DNA from: Anarhynchus alexandrinus | Taxonomy: Eukaryota > Chordata > Aves > Charadriiformes > Charadriidae | Assembly: GCA_008711295.1 (NCBI GenBank) | Contig: VUYV01000047.1 | Location: 124,001-188,000 of the forward strand | Reading direction: 5' to 3' | Length of the DNA: 64,000 nt | In this document: positions 24,686 through 37,493 of the stretch, piece after piece | Layout of the letters: the number at the start of each line of letters is the position of its first letter | How positions within the stretch are numbered: the stretch's first letter is position 1 | The notes under the pieces: generated by a model | The model's database searches: none | Told to the model about the DNA's origin: nothing | Seen by the model: only the letters and a program-made list of their open reading frames with translations | Made by a program: the position numbers and the translations under genes

Positions 24686-25717
24686 GCCCTGGACAGTCAG
24701 CGAGGTGAGCACTAACCTGAACTCTACCATGTCCCCATGAAATAGCTCTCAACTAGTGCTAAATCCCAGCTAAGTTCTGAGGGGGGTGGCAGCAGAACTG
24801 CACAGACCTTCTCTTGCCCAGAGAAGAGATGATACAAAACGAGCGGTGGGTTTTCCCCTCATTAAGAGGTTTCTGGTATGGTATTGCCAAGACTGATATG
24901 GCAAGAGAGAAGGGACCTTGGCAGTGTTACATTCACTGCAATGCAGCACACAGCCAGCAAGTGCTTCACACCCATCATGTCCAGGGGAGTCCCTCAGTGG
25001 TCTTGAGCTTCTTGTCTATCATCTTCTCTTGACCTCCAGTTGGTAAATTCTAGCTCAGGATGCTCCTTACTGTATTTTGCGTACATCAGTCTAAGCAGAA
25101 CGCTGGATCTCGTTCCAGACTGGCACTGGGCTCTGAACAAACAAAACAACTTGAAGATCCAACGGGTATGAAGTTTTCTGGGTTTTTTTTCCCTGAAACG
25201 GGTGTTCCTGGTTTTCTTACTTTCCTTTAATCCCACTAAGTGACTATACACATGCAGCAATTACATCCAGCAAGCGGGACACTCCAATTTGCTTTGAATT
25301 TAGCCTGGGCAGGCAGTTATCCAGACTGCATCAGTCAAAGTAATGACAGCAAAGGAGATTAAAAAAGAAAGCGTGAGGAGGAGGATGACACTCCAGGAGA
25401 TGATAATTGAGGAACTATGAGAATGTTCATTGAGTTTGACAATTTCAAGCTAAAAGGCTTCTGTCCTAGCTGATATTTTATCTCCCACTTAACCCTTCAC
25501 ATCTCACCTCCCTGCCCAGTCTCACATCAACCGTTGGGAGTTCCCAAAGTACCCCAACAGATCTTTGGGGTACAACGAGCTACTGCCTACACTGGTAAGT
25601 CATTCCAGGTGAGCAATTGCCGGTGAATCAAGCATGGGAAATCCACCCTTCTCCAAATGCCTGGTCCCTCACAAGGCATATTGACCAGGAGCCCAGGCAC
25701 ACTTCTCCTAAGAGGAT

Positions 25718-25912
25718 GATAGAATCATAGAATGGTAAGAGTTGGAAGGGACCTTAAAGAACAGATAGTTCCAACCCCCCTGCCATGGGCAGGGACACCT
25801 CCCACCACACCAGGATGCTCCAAGCCCCATCCAGCCTGGCCTTGAACACCTCCAGGGATGGGACATCCATAACTTCCCTGGGTAACCTCTTCCAGTGTCT
25901 GACCACCCTCAG
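25718..25912 (-). mobile_element. CR1 LINE 3' end
   Basis: A reverse-oriented CR1 3' fragment. The tail 'gatagaatcatagaatgg' is followed by 'gttggaagggacctt', 'ccaacccccctgccatggg' and the ORF2 end complement 'ggccttgaacacctccaggg'. It is more diverged than the copies at 26931 and 42371 (for example 'aagaacagatagtt' where they read 'gaagatcatcgagtt'), so it is probably from another subfamily or an older insertion. Confidence 0.92.
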
Positions 25913-26930
25913 GATGGCCTGAAGTGGACCAGTCAAGCCCCATAAATTGAGTTTAAAATCCCTGGTGAAGCCTACAGGCAGCAGTGTGGGGATGGTGTTT
26001 CCTACTTGGTCTGAGGTCTTCTTGCTGTGCTGGCCTGAATCACCACTCTTTGATTAGAGGCCTCTCTCTGAGAGATGGGTCCCACAGCGTGTAATGACTC
26101 TTCATATGAAGAGTTAAGGGAAGAGGAAACTTAAATTCTTTGCTGATTTCTGACTTCTATTCCTGCTGCTCCTGCCCTGCTCTTGGCCCTACCTGGTCTG
26201 AGCTTTGTTGCTTTTGCTTTATTACTCATTTATTTCTCACCAGTTGATGATGCCTGATAACTGTCTTAATCAAATTAATGCTAGCAATGTTTGGAGTAGC
26301 CTTTTCTGTCATTGTAGGGATTTTCTTTCCTCTTCCATACCTAGGCAGGCTGCCAGAGTTAGTTTCCACTGCCTCTTAAGCATAATCTTCCTCTTCTATT
26401 TTTCTTCTGTATTGCTAACCCACTCTGTTGCTTGGTGTCTTCAAGAGCAGAGTATTTCAGATTGTGCTGATGAACTCCAAATGCATCTGGGGTAGGATCT
26501 GATAAATACAATGATTAAAAATTCTAATATATTCTGGAACAGTCAGTTCAGCACACCCACCACGCGGCTATATCCAACATATACATCAACCAGTCAGCTG
26601 GAGGGGTTGGCATTTACAGCAAATCACTCGAGTCTGTACCTCTTGATTCCGCTGAGGCTCTTTGCGTGCTGCAGAAGCACAGAGGTTTCAAGGTGACAGG
26701 GAACTCAGGTGATCTGAGCTCTGCATTGACTTTAATTACTAAGTAAAGTGAAGAAATAATACAGCGAAATGAAAGCTGACTTTTATCTTTATGAGTGCAA
26801 AAGAGCCCTAATTAGATGGGTTAAATCATATTCCAGTCTGTGGAGGAAAGGAGCGCTCCTCTATTATTCTTGTAGATGCAACCTGGGCCTTCATCCCAGC
26901 TCTTACTGGGTGTTGGATTACTCATACAGG
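25913..26930. other. Non-coding spacer between CR1 copies
   Basis: No gene is recognised. A plus-strand frame of 96 codons at 26205-26495 is unremarkable. Its cysteine- and leucine-rich reading shows no known motif. Confidence 0.45.
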
Positions 26931-27225
26931 GAATCATAGAATCATAGAATGGTTTAGGTTGGAAAGGACCTTGAAGATCATCGAGTTCCAACCCCCCTGC
27001 CATAGGCAGGGACACCTCCCACCACACCAGGCTGCCCAAGGCCACCTCCAGCCTGGCCTTCAACACCTCCAGGGATGGGGCCTCAACAACCTCTCTGGGC
27101 AACCTGGGACAGTGCCTCACCACCCTCACAGGGAAAAACTTCTTCCTCATGTTCAATCTAAACCTGCCCTCTTCCAGTTTGAAGCCATTCCCCCTCATCC
27201 TATCACTCCACGCCCCAGTAAAAAG
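26931..27225 (-). mobile_element. CR1 LINE 3' end, young subfamily
   Basis: A reverse-oriented CR1 3' fragment that closely matches those at 21048, 42371 and 61211. It shares the tail, the 'gaccttgaagatcatcgagt' block, the 'cctcaacaacctctctggg' block and the 'cctcaccaccctcacag' block. It stops abruptly after 'cgccccagtaaaaag', the 5' truncation point. Confidence 0.95.
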
Positions 27226-29012
27226 ACATGTTTCAGGATTAGTCCCTCACTCAGCTGTTGGATTTATACAGAGAAGTCTAGTGAGCTGTTGATTGGAATG
27301 GAAGAGGTGATTTCTCCTGAAGAAGTGTTGCAGATGAGGAAAGTAAGTCAAATCCAGGCACAGCATCCTTCACCACAAAAGGCAGTCTCAACAATTTCTG
27401 TATGCTGACGATCCTGGATGAAAAATCTCAGCTCCTAGATAAGCATTAGAAGTAAGTCTGCACACTGAAATTATTTAGGACCTGACCCAGCACAGCCAGA
27501 ATTCAGTGGCAAACATCTTCCTATACGCATGGTCTGCAAATCAGGCACTCTGTGCGGGGCTTTTAATCTGTGATACAGCTCAGTAACTTTATAATCCAGG
27601 AGACTGCGATGTTCAACTTTGGAGTAACTTGATTACCCAAAGGACCCTTCTAGCCTTACGCTGTTATCATCCTCTCCACTCAGGGACAATGGACCTTCCA
27701 AACAAGCTTCCCTGACCTAAGAGTGGTTCTGATTCGAGCCAGCTTTAACACATAATTGTTAAATTGAGCAGGCGGTTGACTTACTATATTCAGGGTTGGC
27801 TTCCCTACATCAATTATTTTAAAGATCACTATCTCCAAATTCCACTTCCATAGCTACCTCTTTAATATGATTCTCCTGCAGAAAAAGCCAAACGTCAGCA
27901 AATGGAATCTGGCAAGAAATGAATCAAATAAACTTAAAATAGTGTCTTGGTGCCTGTATTAAATTTCTTTTGACTGAAGCTGTGCATCTGAGAACCCTAC
28001 TGTTTGTGGCTAAAAGAGAAAGGAATTGATGACATCAGCAATTTACCTCATTATATCACTATATGATGATAAATAATATTTTCCCCAAGTCCTTCTGAGT
28101 TCATCTGAAGTGGTTTAAAAGATTGTATACAGTGTATTTGTGCTTAAATTATTCTGCTTTCAGAATCCTGGAGAGCTGAGACAGCAGGAGATAATTTGTA
28201 GGACAGCTGGAGACACTTCTCTAACAGTTTTAATACTGCAGCAATTGTCTTCTTGCTTCCTACAAGGCACAAAACTAATGTGGCATCTGAAGCCCTCTTA
28301 CTGAGCATGCTCATCCTCCGCCTCCTCATCGGGTTGGAGCGCTTTGGAGGAGGGAAAAACTCCCCAGAAATCTGGGAGGTTTTTGTCATTGGTGTCAGTG
28401 ACAGCAGCACCAGGAGGTGCTTCTTGGTTTTCCGTAATGGTCCTTACAGGTGCTTCTTGTTCTTCCTCACCAGGCCTGTCTACTTCTCCTCTTCTTGACC
28501 AAACCCAGTTTAGTTGCCTGCTTGAGTTTTGTTTGTTTGCATTCAGCTAGACATTGGTCTGTGCCTTTTTTGTTGTTTTTCCTTTATAGCTCCAGTCATG
28601 CCATCTTTTGCTGCTGGAAGCAGGTGGGCTCACACTCTTCTCCATTTGCCGTGGACCACTGCAGGACAGATGCTATTCTAGCCTGGACCTTCAGGGGCTT
28701 CATAGTAAGGATTGTTCCCATGGAACCAGCAGTTATAAACAGGCTGAGGAAAAAAAGGGGGTGGATAAAAGGATGGCTGTGCTGAGGGTGCTCCATATCT
28801 TCATACACTGTTGCTGTTACCCTGATCCAAATCATGTCAAACCGCAGCAGATTTCATTGTGACTGGAATGAAACGTAGACTCTGGCCTCACAGCGAACAT
28901 TAAAACCTCAGACTTTTCTGAAAATTGCCTAGAAACTTAAACCCATTACGGAAATTCCTCCCAGTTAGATGTTACGTGACCAATGCACGAAACCTTTCAA
29001 ATGTGTTTGACT
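27226..29012. other. Non-coding stretch with a coding-like minus-strand patch
   Basis: No gene is identified. On the minus strand, an 80-codon frame (28596-28835) is followed in the same frame by two stops and another open stretch, and then, one base shifted, by an 82-codon stop-free frame (28301-28546) with two QEAP motifs and an acidic end. This could be a decayed coding region, but nothing was recognised and chance is quite possible. Confidence 0.3.
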
Positions 29013-29097
29013 GAATCATAGAATCCTAGAATGGTTTAGGTTGGAAAGGACCTTGAAGATCATCGAGTTCCAACCCCCCTGCCATGGGCAGGGACAC
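29013..29097 (-). mobile_element. Very short CR1 3' stub
   Basis: Only about 85 bp remain: the tail 'gaatcatagaatcctaga', then 'ggttggaaaggaccttgaag', then 'ccaacccccctgccatggg', ending at 'gggacac'. It carries the young-subfamily words. It is an extreme 5' truncation with only 3' UTR left. Confidence 0.93.
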
Positions 29098-32000
29098 AAT
29101 CATCCCTAATTATCAGGATTTGTTCATTTAAACTACTAATATTTAAATTACTAATTTCAGAACCTCAAATAACTTTTTTTTTCAAGTTTTCACTTTTGCA
29201 AAGCTGAAGGTCTTCGATTGACTAAGGAAATAACACAGTGAAGGTAACATTAACCCCATTCCTTTCTTTTCCTCTTTCCTCCAAGTCTCAAACTTCTGCC
29301 TGGATGGAAGTATGAGTTGGGCTGCAAAAATGAAGAAGTTTTAGAGAAGAGTGAATATTTTTGGAAGGAGTTTCTTTCTTTCTCTCTCAAGGCTGGCCCA
29401 AATCTCCTGCTTGCCACAGGAGACGCAACCAAACGTTTCCTTGTTCCCTGTGGTCAAGGAGTAGACAACCCTTGGGTGTCGCAGAGCTGAGTCTTTTCGG
29501 CACAGGCAGCTTTCTATGTAATTTAGCAAATGGTGGGAAGTTTCTCAGGTCAGATTGGATGTACTTAAATGCCCCAAAGTGACGTCCCTGTCACTGTCCT
29601 CAAACCTCTCATCTTCTTTCTCCCCACTATTAAGACAGAGGACTTCTAATCTTCACGCACCAGTTTTTATCTCACTTTGCTATGCTCCAGCCCTCAAGGG
29701 TGGGAAGGAGGAGGCTCCTTCTTCACTGCTACGTACAGGGTGAGCACATCCACAGTAGGAGTGTGGTCTTGCTCTAGAGAGGATGCCAATTCCAGCAGTA
29801 TCCCCCATGCTTTGAACTGGAATGATTTAGGAATCAGCAGTTTCCTAAAACTTCAGGGTTTGGGTTTTTTTTTAAACAGATGCACTATGTTTCTTTACAG
29901 TCTGAGGATCACACTTGACTAAATTTATAACAGTGACCATTACTCCTTGGTTTCTGGGAATTAATTTCTGAAAATTCTCCAGTGTTCTTATAAGATATAT
30001 CCCGTTAGGTGTCCCTTTACCTGAATCAAATCAGACTTTCTTTAGAGCAGAATGGCAAAGAAAAAGGCACACCAGAGGCTGTAACCCTTCCACAAGACTA
30101 CGTGCGAATATAACTATTTCAGTCTTTAAATGTGTATTTTTTCCTCTCTTTAGTCTAAACAATTCGGTATTTCTTGAAACATGAAACGTCCTGGATTTTT
30201 AACAATGTGCCGTACAAAGAGCTTTTACATTTTCTTTTCAAGCAAAACTAGAGAGTGGAAGCAGCAGCTTCACGTTGCTCAGACACTTTCATTTCTGTTA
30301 AAAGGAACAGGCAGTTTGTTTTCCTGAGCAAACTGCAAACCCTTTTTATCGAGCTTGCACACTAGCAGTGAAAGCCTGGGAGAAAAAATCTCAACCGGTT
30401 GATGAAAGTGGCTTTCAATTTTTTGACGAAAATGCAAAGGGCAGCATCAAAACAGAGAGTTACACTCTCTGGGAGTGAAAAGGGAAGCATTCCCGTCAGG
30501 AAATAGTGAAAATGGAATGTTTTCTGCTACAAAAAAAACCCTCTGTTTAGTAGTGAAAAGTGTGAAACAGTGCTGGAGAAGATTCACAGCCACTAAAAAA
30601 TGTCAGTATAGATGCATTAAGTGAAAAATTACTGGTTTTCTCAGAAATCCCATCTGTGTAGTTTAGTTTCCATCATTTAGGAGGCATAAATAACCACACA
30701 TACAACCCTATGTATATGTTTATACGTAAATATATGTATATAATTTATGTGGAGAAAATGAGTTTTGTGTTTTTCCTATTAACTCAGAATATTTTCACAT
30801 TCATTATTGTTCTATTACTGGTTTCCAAACCACACATTTCTCACTTCCATAATTTAAGTTATTGTGGAGTTAAATTTCTTTAGACTACAATTCTTGTTAC
30901 AAGTCAGGCTATTTTTCAATAAAATGGAACTCTTTCATTAAGGGGAAAAAGTGCCTTTTCACCTATTCATCACTGGCTTAAGTCCTGACTAGTGCCAGTA
31001 AGCAAGAACCTCCCTTAAGTACCACGCTTTTACTTAACCGGTACAGACACTTTTTCCAGAGAAAATTAGTTTTTTTAATTAATGCAGAAGCAAGGAATAT
31101 GAATCTGAACATAAAGTTTTTTTAAAAAATGACCATCTGTAAATAAAGTGGGGGAAATTAGTGGGTTTTCCAAAATGTTCTCTTTGACTTTGTTTCAGGG
31201 CCTGGGACCGACCCAAGCAGAGATGAGTGCAGGAGTGGGGCTGTGCAAAAAGTCATAGCTTTGTGATGGGCAAAATTAAATGGATTGAAATTGTCCCATC
31301 CAGGACTTGAAAATGCTCGAAGCAGGAAAATAACCTGACAGGAGTGTACTGCCATCTTAATAAAGATAATCAGGGGCGTGCAAAAGAAATCTCTGTCTAT
31401 GAAAGTAACTTCAGTCCTCTGAAAGACTGAGATCAAGACTCCATTTGTTGTTCAGTCTCCATTCACAGTTAACAGATAGAGATGACATCTACCAGAGTTC
31501 AACTCATCTGACTAAGAAAGGAACCCCTCTTATTCCACTAACCTGGAAGATCGCTTTAATGTTGGTTGCCTAAGTTGCAAGATAAATGTGATGAAAGGAG
31601 TACAACTACTTAATTACCTATCTAACTCTGATATGAGAATGATTGGCCTTCTAAATGATCCATTCTAGCTTGGGTTTAATAAGTTAAAAGAATCACTAGA
31701 ACAACTTGTCCAGGTCGTGTAAGACTCCAGCCAAGATTACGGTAATTGTTTCTTGCTTGAAAAAAACCCAATCTGAAACTGTGGTACTGCATTCAGCTTC
31801 TCCAGTCACGTTCATTGGTAGTGTCTGTATTTCTATTGGTTTCAATAAGAGGTCAAAGCACTGAACAGGTCCTACAGGACAGTGAGGCAGAGGGGATCCA
31901 GACACCGCCACAGGGTCTTCTCTAACAGGTTTGACTCCATTGTGTGCCCCTGCGATTTCCCCGCCCCCTGGGAGGCAAGGCTCTCCCGCACTGTGCAGAA

Positions 32001-34654
32001 GCACTCCATGGACCTCTGCAGGACTAGGAAATGCTGACGCCATCCTCAGAAAGAGCTGGGTCAGCACTGAATTGACTGACCAATGGCCAAGAGCTGCAAA
32101 AATATCTTAAAAGCATTGGACAGGCCCATGTCCAATTCAAAATGTATCAAGAGAAGTCATCACGTATAAATGAAAATCACTCATCCCATTTGTAAATATA
32201 TCCAATCCAAAGTGCCTTTGGCACGAAGAACAACCACCATGTATAACTTTAAATTACAAAGGTTCAATCCTTTGACAGCAAGAATCGACAGATCTTCGGT
32301 GTCTCTGCTGTGGACTGTGGTGGTCACTAGGACATCTCCTCCTCCCTTCCCCATACCCTGTGCAACTTCAGCTTTGTGCTGTGGGGGGTTGGAAATGCCT
32401 GAAGACAGCCAGTGTGCCAGCAAGGAGTTATTATATGGAGACAGCCAACTAAAGGGCAAAACCCAGTGTGGTCACAGGGCTGTAAACCTGCTGTGAAAAG
32501 TAGCGCATCCAGAAGCAGACAACCAGGGAGATGGTTGGGAGGTGAGAACGCCTGAATTGTCTTGGGTTGTGGCTCCTTGGTTCATTGCCTTCCACCAGGT
32601 GAGTGCCAGTGATCAGCCACCTACGCGGTCTTCAACACCCCCCATGGGAGGCCGAAAGTCTTCCTTTTGCCTTGAGGAAAGCAGACTGTGTCCTGCTTTG
32701 CCTCTGAGGCCAGCAAAGACCTCAGGCGTGATCAGACACCACCGTTCAACAAACGTCAGTGAATGACTGACAACCAGACCGAGTTTGCACAGTAATTATA
32801 CAGCCTTCAGACTGCCTGGCTGACTAGCACAGATTCTCATGGTTGTTGTTTCTTCTCTTCTTTTCCCCTAGACGAGCCATTCCTCTTTATGTTTGTGAAG
32901 TGACCTGTGGGTAAAAACTCCCCGTGCGGCAGCTGAGCTGTGATAATTTTCTCCGTGCATCCCATTACCCTGCAGCAAATGCAAGATAAACGGGCTGGTT
33001 TAGCCCTCCTTCTTGAGCTCACAGCAGAACAGTTGCTGTGGATGAGGCTGTGCATAGTATCTCCTGATGGGGAAATAAGGCCGCTCTGTGACGGTCTTGA
33101 GTAACCAAATCCCTTAGTAGAAAGCGCATCTTACATTTTGAGGATAGTTTGGTGTACTCTGCTATTTATGCTGCTGAATCCGGGTGTAGTTTCGGTTTCT
33201 GTATCTGAGACAGGGAAAAGGTCGATTATTAAAATTTCAGAACTGTGGGTGCTTGACCACACCAGGCAGACAGTGGCAGAGTCATCAGCCCCGCAGCATT
33301 TTGAGCTCAGCGTCTTTCAAGATCACAGAGGCGAAACCACGGTTTTCAGACTTCCCTGTCACGTTGTCAACAGCATTTGTATATGTACCCAATTTCAAAA
33401 TCCGCAGCTGAGTCTTTATCGGGAGCGTATCTTTTTACATTGCCAAGTCTTTCATGCACAAGTTGTTTTTGTTTAATCTTCAGGCTGACCTTCCAATCTA
33501 AAGCAGCCTTGCATTAACTTTCCAAAGGTCGTACCTGCAGAATGCCGAGTCAGTGGATCTTGCAGAGTGTCAGTATATTTTTTTTTTATTGAATTCTACG
33601 CCCTGATTATACTCAGTAGGTTCTGCGTGAGATCAACGAGGCAGGGGGAAAATCATCCTCGCAGGGCAGCCGACGATTCTCCGCAAATACTATAAACAGG
33701 AATGACAGCTTCATATGGATTTTCACCCGCCGGTGAGGAGAAGGGTTGTGCAGTGTGGGTCGATGCAACTGACTGGCACTCTGTCCAACTAACTGTATTG
33801 TCCAAGTGGCCGTCTATGCTTCTCAGTGGGCAGAGAGGCATCTCCAGGGCATGGTCTGCACCTTAGGAGGGAACAGGTCTCTCTCCATCTGTTACAGAGA
33901 GACCAGATAACCTTTTTGAAGACTTACCATCACACATGCAAATTGAAGTAGTATGATGTCTGCCTTTTGGGGCTTGGGGTTTTTTTCCCCTCTGTCATAC
34001 TCTGCACGCCCTTCCTGGGGCAGCTGCAAAAGTCTGATGTGAAGCAGCTCCTCTGGCTGGATCTGGGAGCAGGCAGAGTACACAGGTGGCTCAATATGAA
34101 AGAGAAGGGAACAAAACACCTTTCCTCCCTCTAATCTCCTGCTATAATGGAAAGAGAGTAGCAAAAGTCTTTTGTATCCCGATAGATCCCTTCCTGACTC
34201 TGAAACAGGATTCAGCATCTCCCACCTGCATCAACTGCCAAAATAATTGTGGTGTAGATGTCAAAACAAACGCAGATACATCTAGATGCTCAAGACTCTT
34301 CCTACAGAAGGCTTGCCAGGAGTCTCTAAGGTGGAATAAGAAATACTTCTACTCAATCTTGCATGTGCTGAAGGTTTCTGTAGTCAGCTCTGGTCTTCAT
34401 GGTGCCTGCCTGTTGTGGCTGGGAATCCCCTAGTGACTGAATGCACTGTGGGCTGCACCATTGCATTTTATACCAACATATATACCAATCAGCACAGCTG
34501 AATCACAATGCATTTATCATCTTGACTTAGTCTGTACATCAGACAAGTGATATGCAACTTTCCCCACCAGGTGGTTGTGGTCTTCATCACCCACTGTGCA
34601 ATAAAATCTTGCCTTTCCAGACCAACAATTCTGTTCTGGGGTTTACTGGTATAC
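29098..34654. other. Repeat-poor AT-rich non-coding stretch
   Basis: No gene or clear mobile element in about 5.5 kb. A TA-rich low-complexity patch lies at 30709-30750. Frames of 108-123 codons (31696-32067 minus, 32170-32496 plus, 33138-33476 plus) lack recognisable domains. The last begins with a hydrophobic, signal-peptide-like run, but has no splice or promoter context that I can defend. Confidence 0.45.
30709..30750. repeat. TA-rich low-complexity patch
   Basis: Repeated TATA, TGTATA and AATATA words over about 40 bp. It is low complexity and not a defensible promoter on its own. Confidence 0.7.
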
Positions 34655-35665
34655 AGCTGAAGTACCTCCTAGAGAAACTGGTGCATTACAGTCCAGACAA
34701 GTGGTCTGTGCAGTGGGTGGGGAACTGGTTGACAGGACGCACCCAGAGGGTGGTGGTCAGTAGCTCCTTTTCAAACTGGCAGCTGCCACAAGTGGGGTTC
34801 CCCCCAGAGACTGATATTGGGCCCAATGCTGTTTAATATCTTCCTAAGTGATCTGGATGATGGGATCAAGTGTACCCTGACGAAGTTTGCTGATGACACC
34901 AAACTGAGTGGGGAAGTGGACACCTGGGAAGGGAGAGTCACCCTGCAGGAAGACCTGGGTAGGCTGGAAGAGTGGGCTAACAAGAATGTTATGAAGTTCA
35001 GCAAGGACAAGTGTAAGGTCTTGCACCTGGGAAAGCATAATCCAAGAGTGCAGCACGGACTGGGATCTACTTGGCTGGGGAGCAGCTCTGTGGAAAGGGA
35101 CGTGGGGGTCCTGGTGGAAAATAAGCTCAATATGAGTGAACAGCATGCTTCTGCAACAAAGAAAGCCAAGAGGATGCTGCGTTGCGTCTACAAGGGGATC
35201 ACCAACAGAGATAAAGAAGTCATTATCCCACTCTACTCAGCACCTGTCAAACCAAACCTGGAATGCGGTGTTAAGTTTTGGTCCTTGCTATGCAAAAAAG
35301 ATGTGGACAGGCTGAAGAGGGTCCAGGGAAGGGCCACCAAGATGATCAAAGGACTGGGAAAGACTGAGAGAACTGGGTTTGTTCAGCCTTATGAAAAGAA
35401 GGCTCAGGGGAGACCTTATCACCATGTTCCAGTACTTAAAGGGTGGCAACAAAGAAGATGGAGACTCCATTTTAGGAGTCACATGGAAAAGACAAGGGGC
35501 AATGGGTACAAGTTACTCCTGGGGAGATTCCAATTGGATACAAGCGGAAAGTTTTTCACCATGAGAACCATCAGTCATTGGAATAATCTCCCCAGGGAAG
35601 TGGTGGATTCCCCACATTGGACACTTAAGATTCAGCTGGACAGGGTGCTAAGCCATCTTGTCTAA
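34655..35665 (+). pseudogene. Broken CR1 ORF2 (reverse transcriptase, C-terminal part)
   Basis: This is the C-terminal part of the CR1 ORF2 protein, which in an active element provides reverse transcriptase and endonuclease for target-primed retrotransposition. The upstream piece (read from about 34655) carries LLEKL and a WLTGRTQRVVVSS block, the palm/fingers region before the catalytic motif. A frame change at about 34800-34830 leads to the main frame (34817-35665, 282 codons). There the catalytic FADD box is intact at 34886-34897 (residues 24-27), followed by a KVLHLG block and the LGVLV-like and LNMS blocks. Around 35375-35385 the frame shifts: the block [19 protein letters not shown] is readable only in another frame, and the main frame resumes by about 35500 ([13 protein letters not shown]). 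So at least three frameshifts are present. It ends at a stop right after SHLV. It is not functional. Confidence 0.93.
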
Positions 35666-35740
35666 ACCGTGCTTTTGCCAAAGTTTGGACCAGATGATCC
35701 TTGAGGTCCCTTCCAACCTGATATTCTATGATTCTATGAT
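34655..35740 (+). mobile_element. CR1 LINE, longest copy in the window
   Basis: A sense CR1 of about 1.09 kb. It starts inside the reverse-transcriptase domain of ORF2 and runs through the end of ORF2 and the 3' UTR to the tail 'atattctatgattctatgat'. The UTR carries 'gaccagatgatccttgaggt' and 'cccttccaacctg'. It is 5' truncated, missing the endonuclease and the first reverse-transcriptase motifs, and it is frameshifted. The boundary at about 34655 is where similarity to the reverse transcriptase becomes readable (LLEKL...). Confidence 0.95.
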
Positions 35741-37275
35741 ACCTCTACAAGAGATCACTCTGTCCTTATGTATTATCATGTCCCTCCCCTTGCCAATGTC
35801 AGTGCCTATACAAATGGAAATGAGCACCTCATTTCCATCTGTATCATTTCTAAGGCATGTAATGGAAACAAATTGTTGGGAATGATGAGGCAGTTGCTCT
35901 GGCTCCTGATATGAATGCAAAAAGAAGAAGGGAATTAAGAACTTCATCATTTGGCATGCTCAAGATAGACTTTAGAGGACCATGCAACTCAATCACCTTC
36001 ACTCAGTCTGCATCGTGTAGCTGAATCAGTCCACAGCAGCTAAAGATGCACCTCTGTGTTCTCTAGAATGCAGTGGTATCTTGATTCCTACACCAGCGTA
36101 AACCAGGTATGAATCCAGAGCAGACTCGCACTGCTGTAGTGAATATTCAGGTGTGCATCTTACCCTTACTTCTGCTGGTCTCACACTGGGATAAATCTTT
36201 GGTTTCAAAGTCTGGTCCAACACCCATTAAGTTATTAGAGAAGAGGAAATAGAATATTTCTCAAAACGAAATGGAATCCAGCATCTGAAAAATAAGAGTT
36301 TTTGAGCCTTTCATTATGCTATACAAGGTATTTTACAACACTTTTCAGTACTACATGTACCTTTTTATAATCTTCGATACAGTGAGGCTCTGATGCTGTT
36401 TCCATAAACTGAGCACAGGAAAGCAGCATTAATCTCATGTTCCTCTTCTTTTCAGAGAAAGTGTAAGGTCATTTTTGTCTCCACAATTCTGGCAGAGCAG
36501 AACTGCAAAGAGAAGCCAATTCTAATAACACTTTATAGAGGTAATAGAAGAGGAAGAAAATGGGAAGAAGAGAAAGTAGAGAACAGCAAAGAAAATTATA
36601 TGATACGTAGCCTTATCTGGTGAAACCCAGCAATTGGAGGAATTTTCCACTCTCTCTTATTAAGCACTTTTTAATTAAAACAACTCCAATAAACCCCACA
36701 CGGATCATCAACATGACACTGACCATTGTGGCCCAGATTAAACACTGTAAAAGGTTATACTCTGACTTTGATTTTGGAATAATGTTGGCCTCTATACAAA
36801 GACACATGATGCTCATAAATCTTCCATGGATTCTGGCCCTGTTGTATTAATTTAAGTCATTTAAATTGTTCTGTGTATTTGCTGACCTTAAAAGGGGATT
36901 TTGATGCAAATTCTGACCTACTCTTTAGCATGTGAAGAAGTCCAGAGTTGGTCAAATGTTAGAGCAGCTAGGCTGTATCTAGGGTGATTTCATCTAGATG
37001 GCCTGGCTACCAAATGAGATAATCCTTGGAAACGGGGTTTGTGATCTAAAGCCCTTTGGCAGTTTTTGAGTTGGTATTAAGAGGCCTTGGACGTGGTCCC
37101 TGTGGCCTGCAGCGTTTCTGCGGTGCTGTAGGAAAGGAAAACGGACAAGGTCCAAGATCTGTTCCAACTAAGAAAGAAGTTAAAAAAACAGATTGTATAG
37201 GTAGAATAAAGCAGGATTGTGCTGGTAGAGGTGCAGTTGAGGCTAATTACTTCTTCTCTAGGTGTATCACCTAGA
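35741..37275. other. Non-coding stretch with a possible ancient repeat relic
   Basis: No gene is recognised. About 36078-36215 may be an old interspersed repeat (see its own entry). The region at 36600-36850 is AT-rich, with short frames on both strands and no domain. Confidence 0.4.
36078..36215. mobile_element. Possible ancient interspersed-repeat relic
   Basis: The words 'acaccagcgtaaaccagg' and 'atgaatccagagcagactc' resemble a very old amniote repeat that reads 'acaccagtgtaaatccagag...' in reptiles and birds. The match is short and from memory. It could equally be coincidence. Confidence 0.25.
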
Positions 37276-37493
37276 GAGGTAATGGGCACAAACTTGAACA
37301 TAGGAAGTTCCATCTTATCATGAGGAGGAACTTCTTTCCTGTGAGGGTGGCAGAGCACTGGCACAGGCTGCCCAGAGAGGTGGGGGAGTCTCCCACTCTG
37401 GAGACATTCCAAACCCGCCTGGATGCCGTGCATCTGTGCAACTGTTGGAGGTGATCCTGCTCTGGCAGGGGGTGGCACTGGATGATCTCCAGA
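37276..37493 (+). mobile_element. CR1 LINE fragment, second UTR type
   Basis: A sense fragment of the CR1 type whose reverse complement is seen at 47141 and 58817. The blocks are 'gggcacaaacttgaacatag', 'gaggaacttctttcctgtga', 'agcactggcacaggctgccc' and 'ctggatgatctccagag'. It stops before the rest of its UTR and tail, and continues directly into a different CR1. Its 5' end is truncated at about 37276. Confidence 0.88.

Larger units (their letters stand above)
21407..25717. other. Non-coding stretch with small tandem repeats
   Basis: No gene is recognised. The longest frames (152 codons minus at 21732-22190; 98 codons minus at 24250-24546) lack domain features. The stretch contains a CAA microsatellite (23977-23993), a 22-bp direct duplication (24642-24685) and several A/T-rich tracts. 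Confidence 0.45.
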
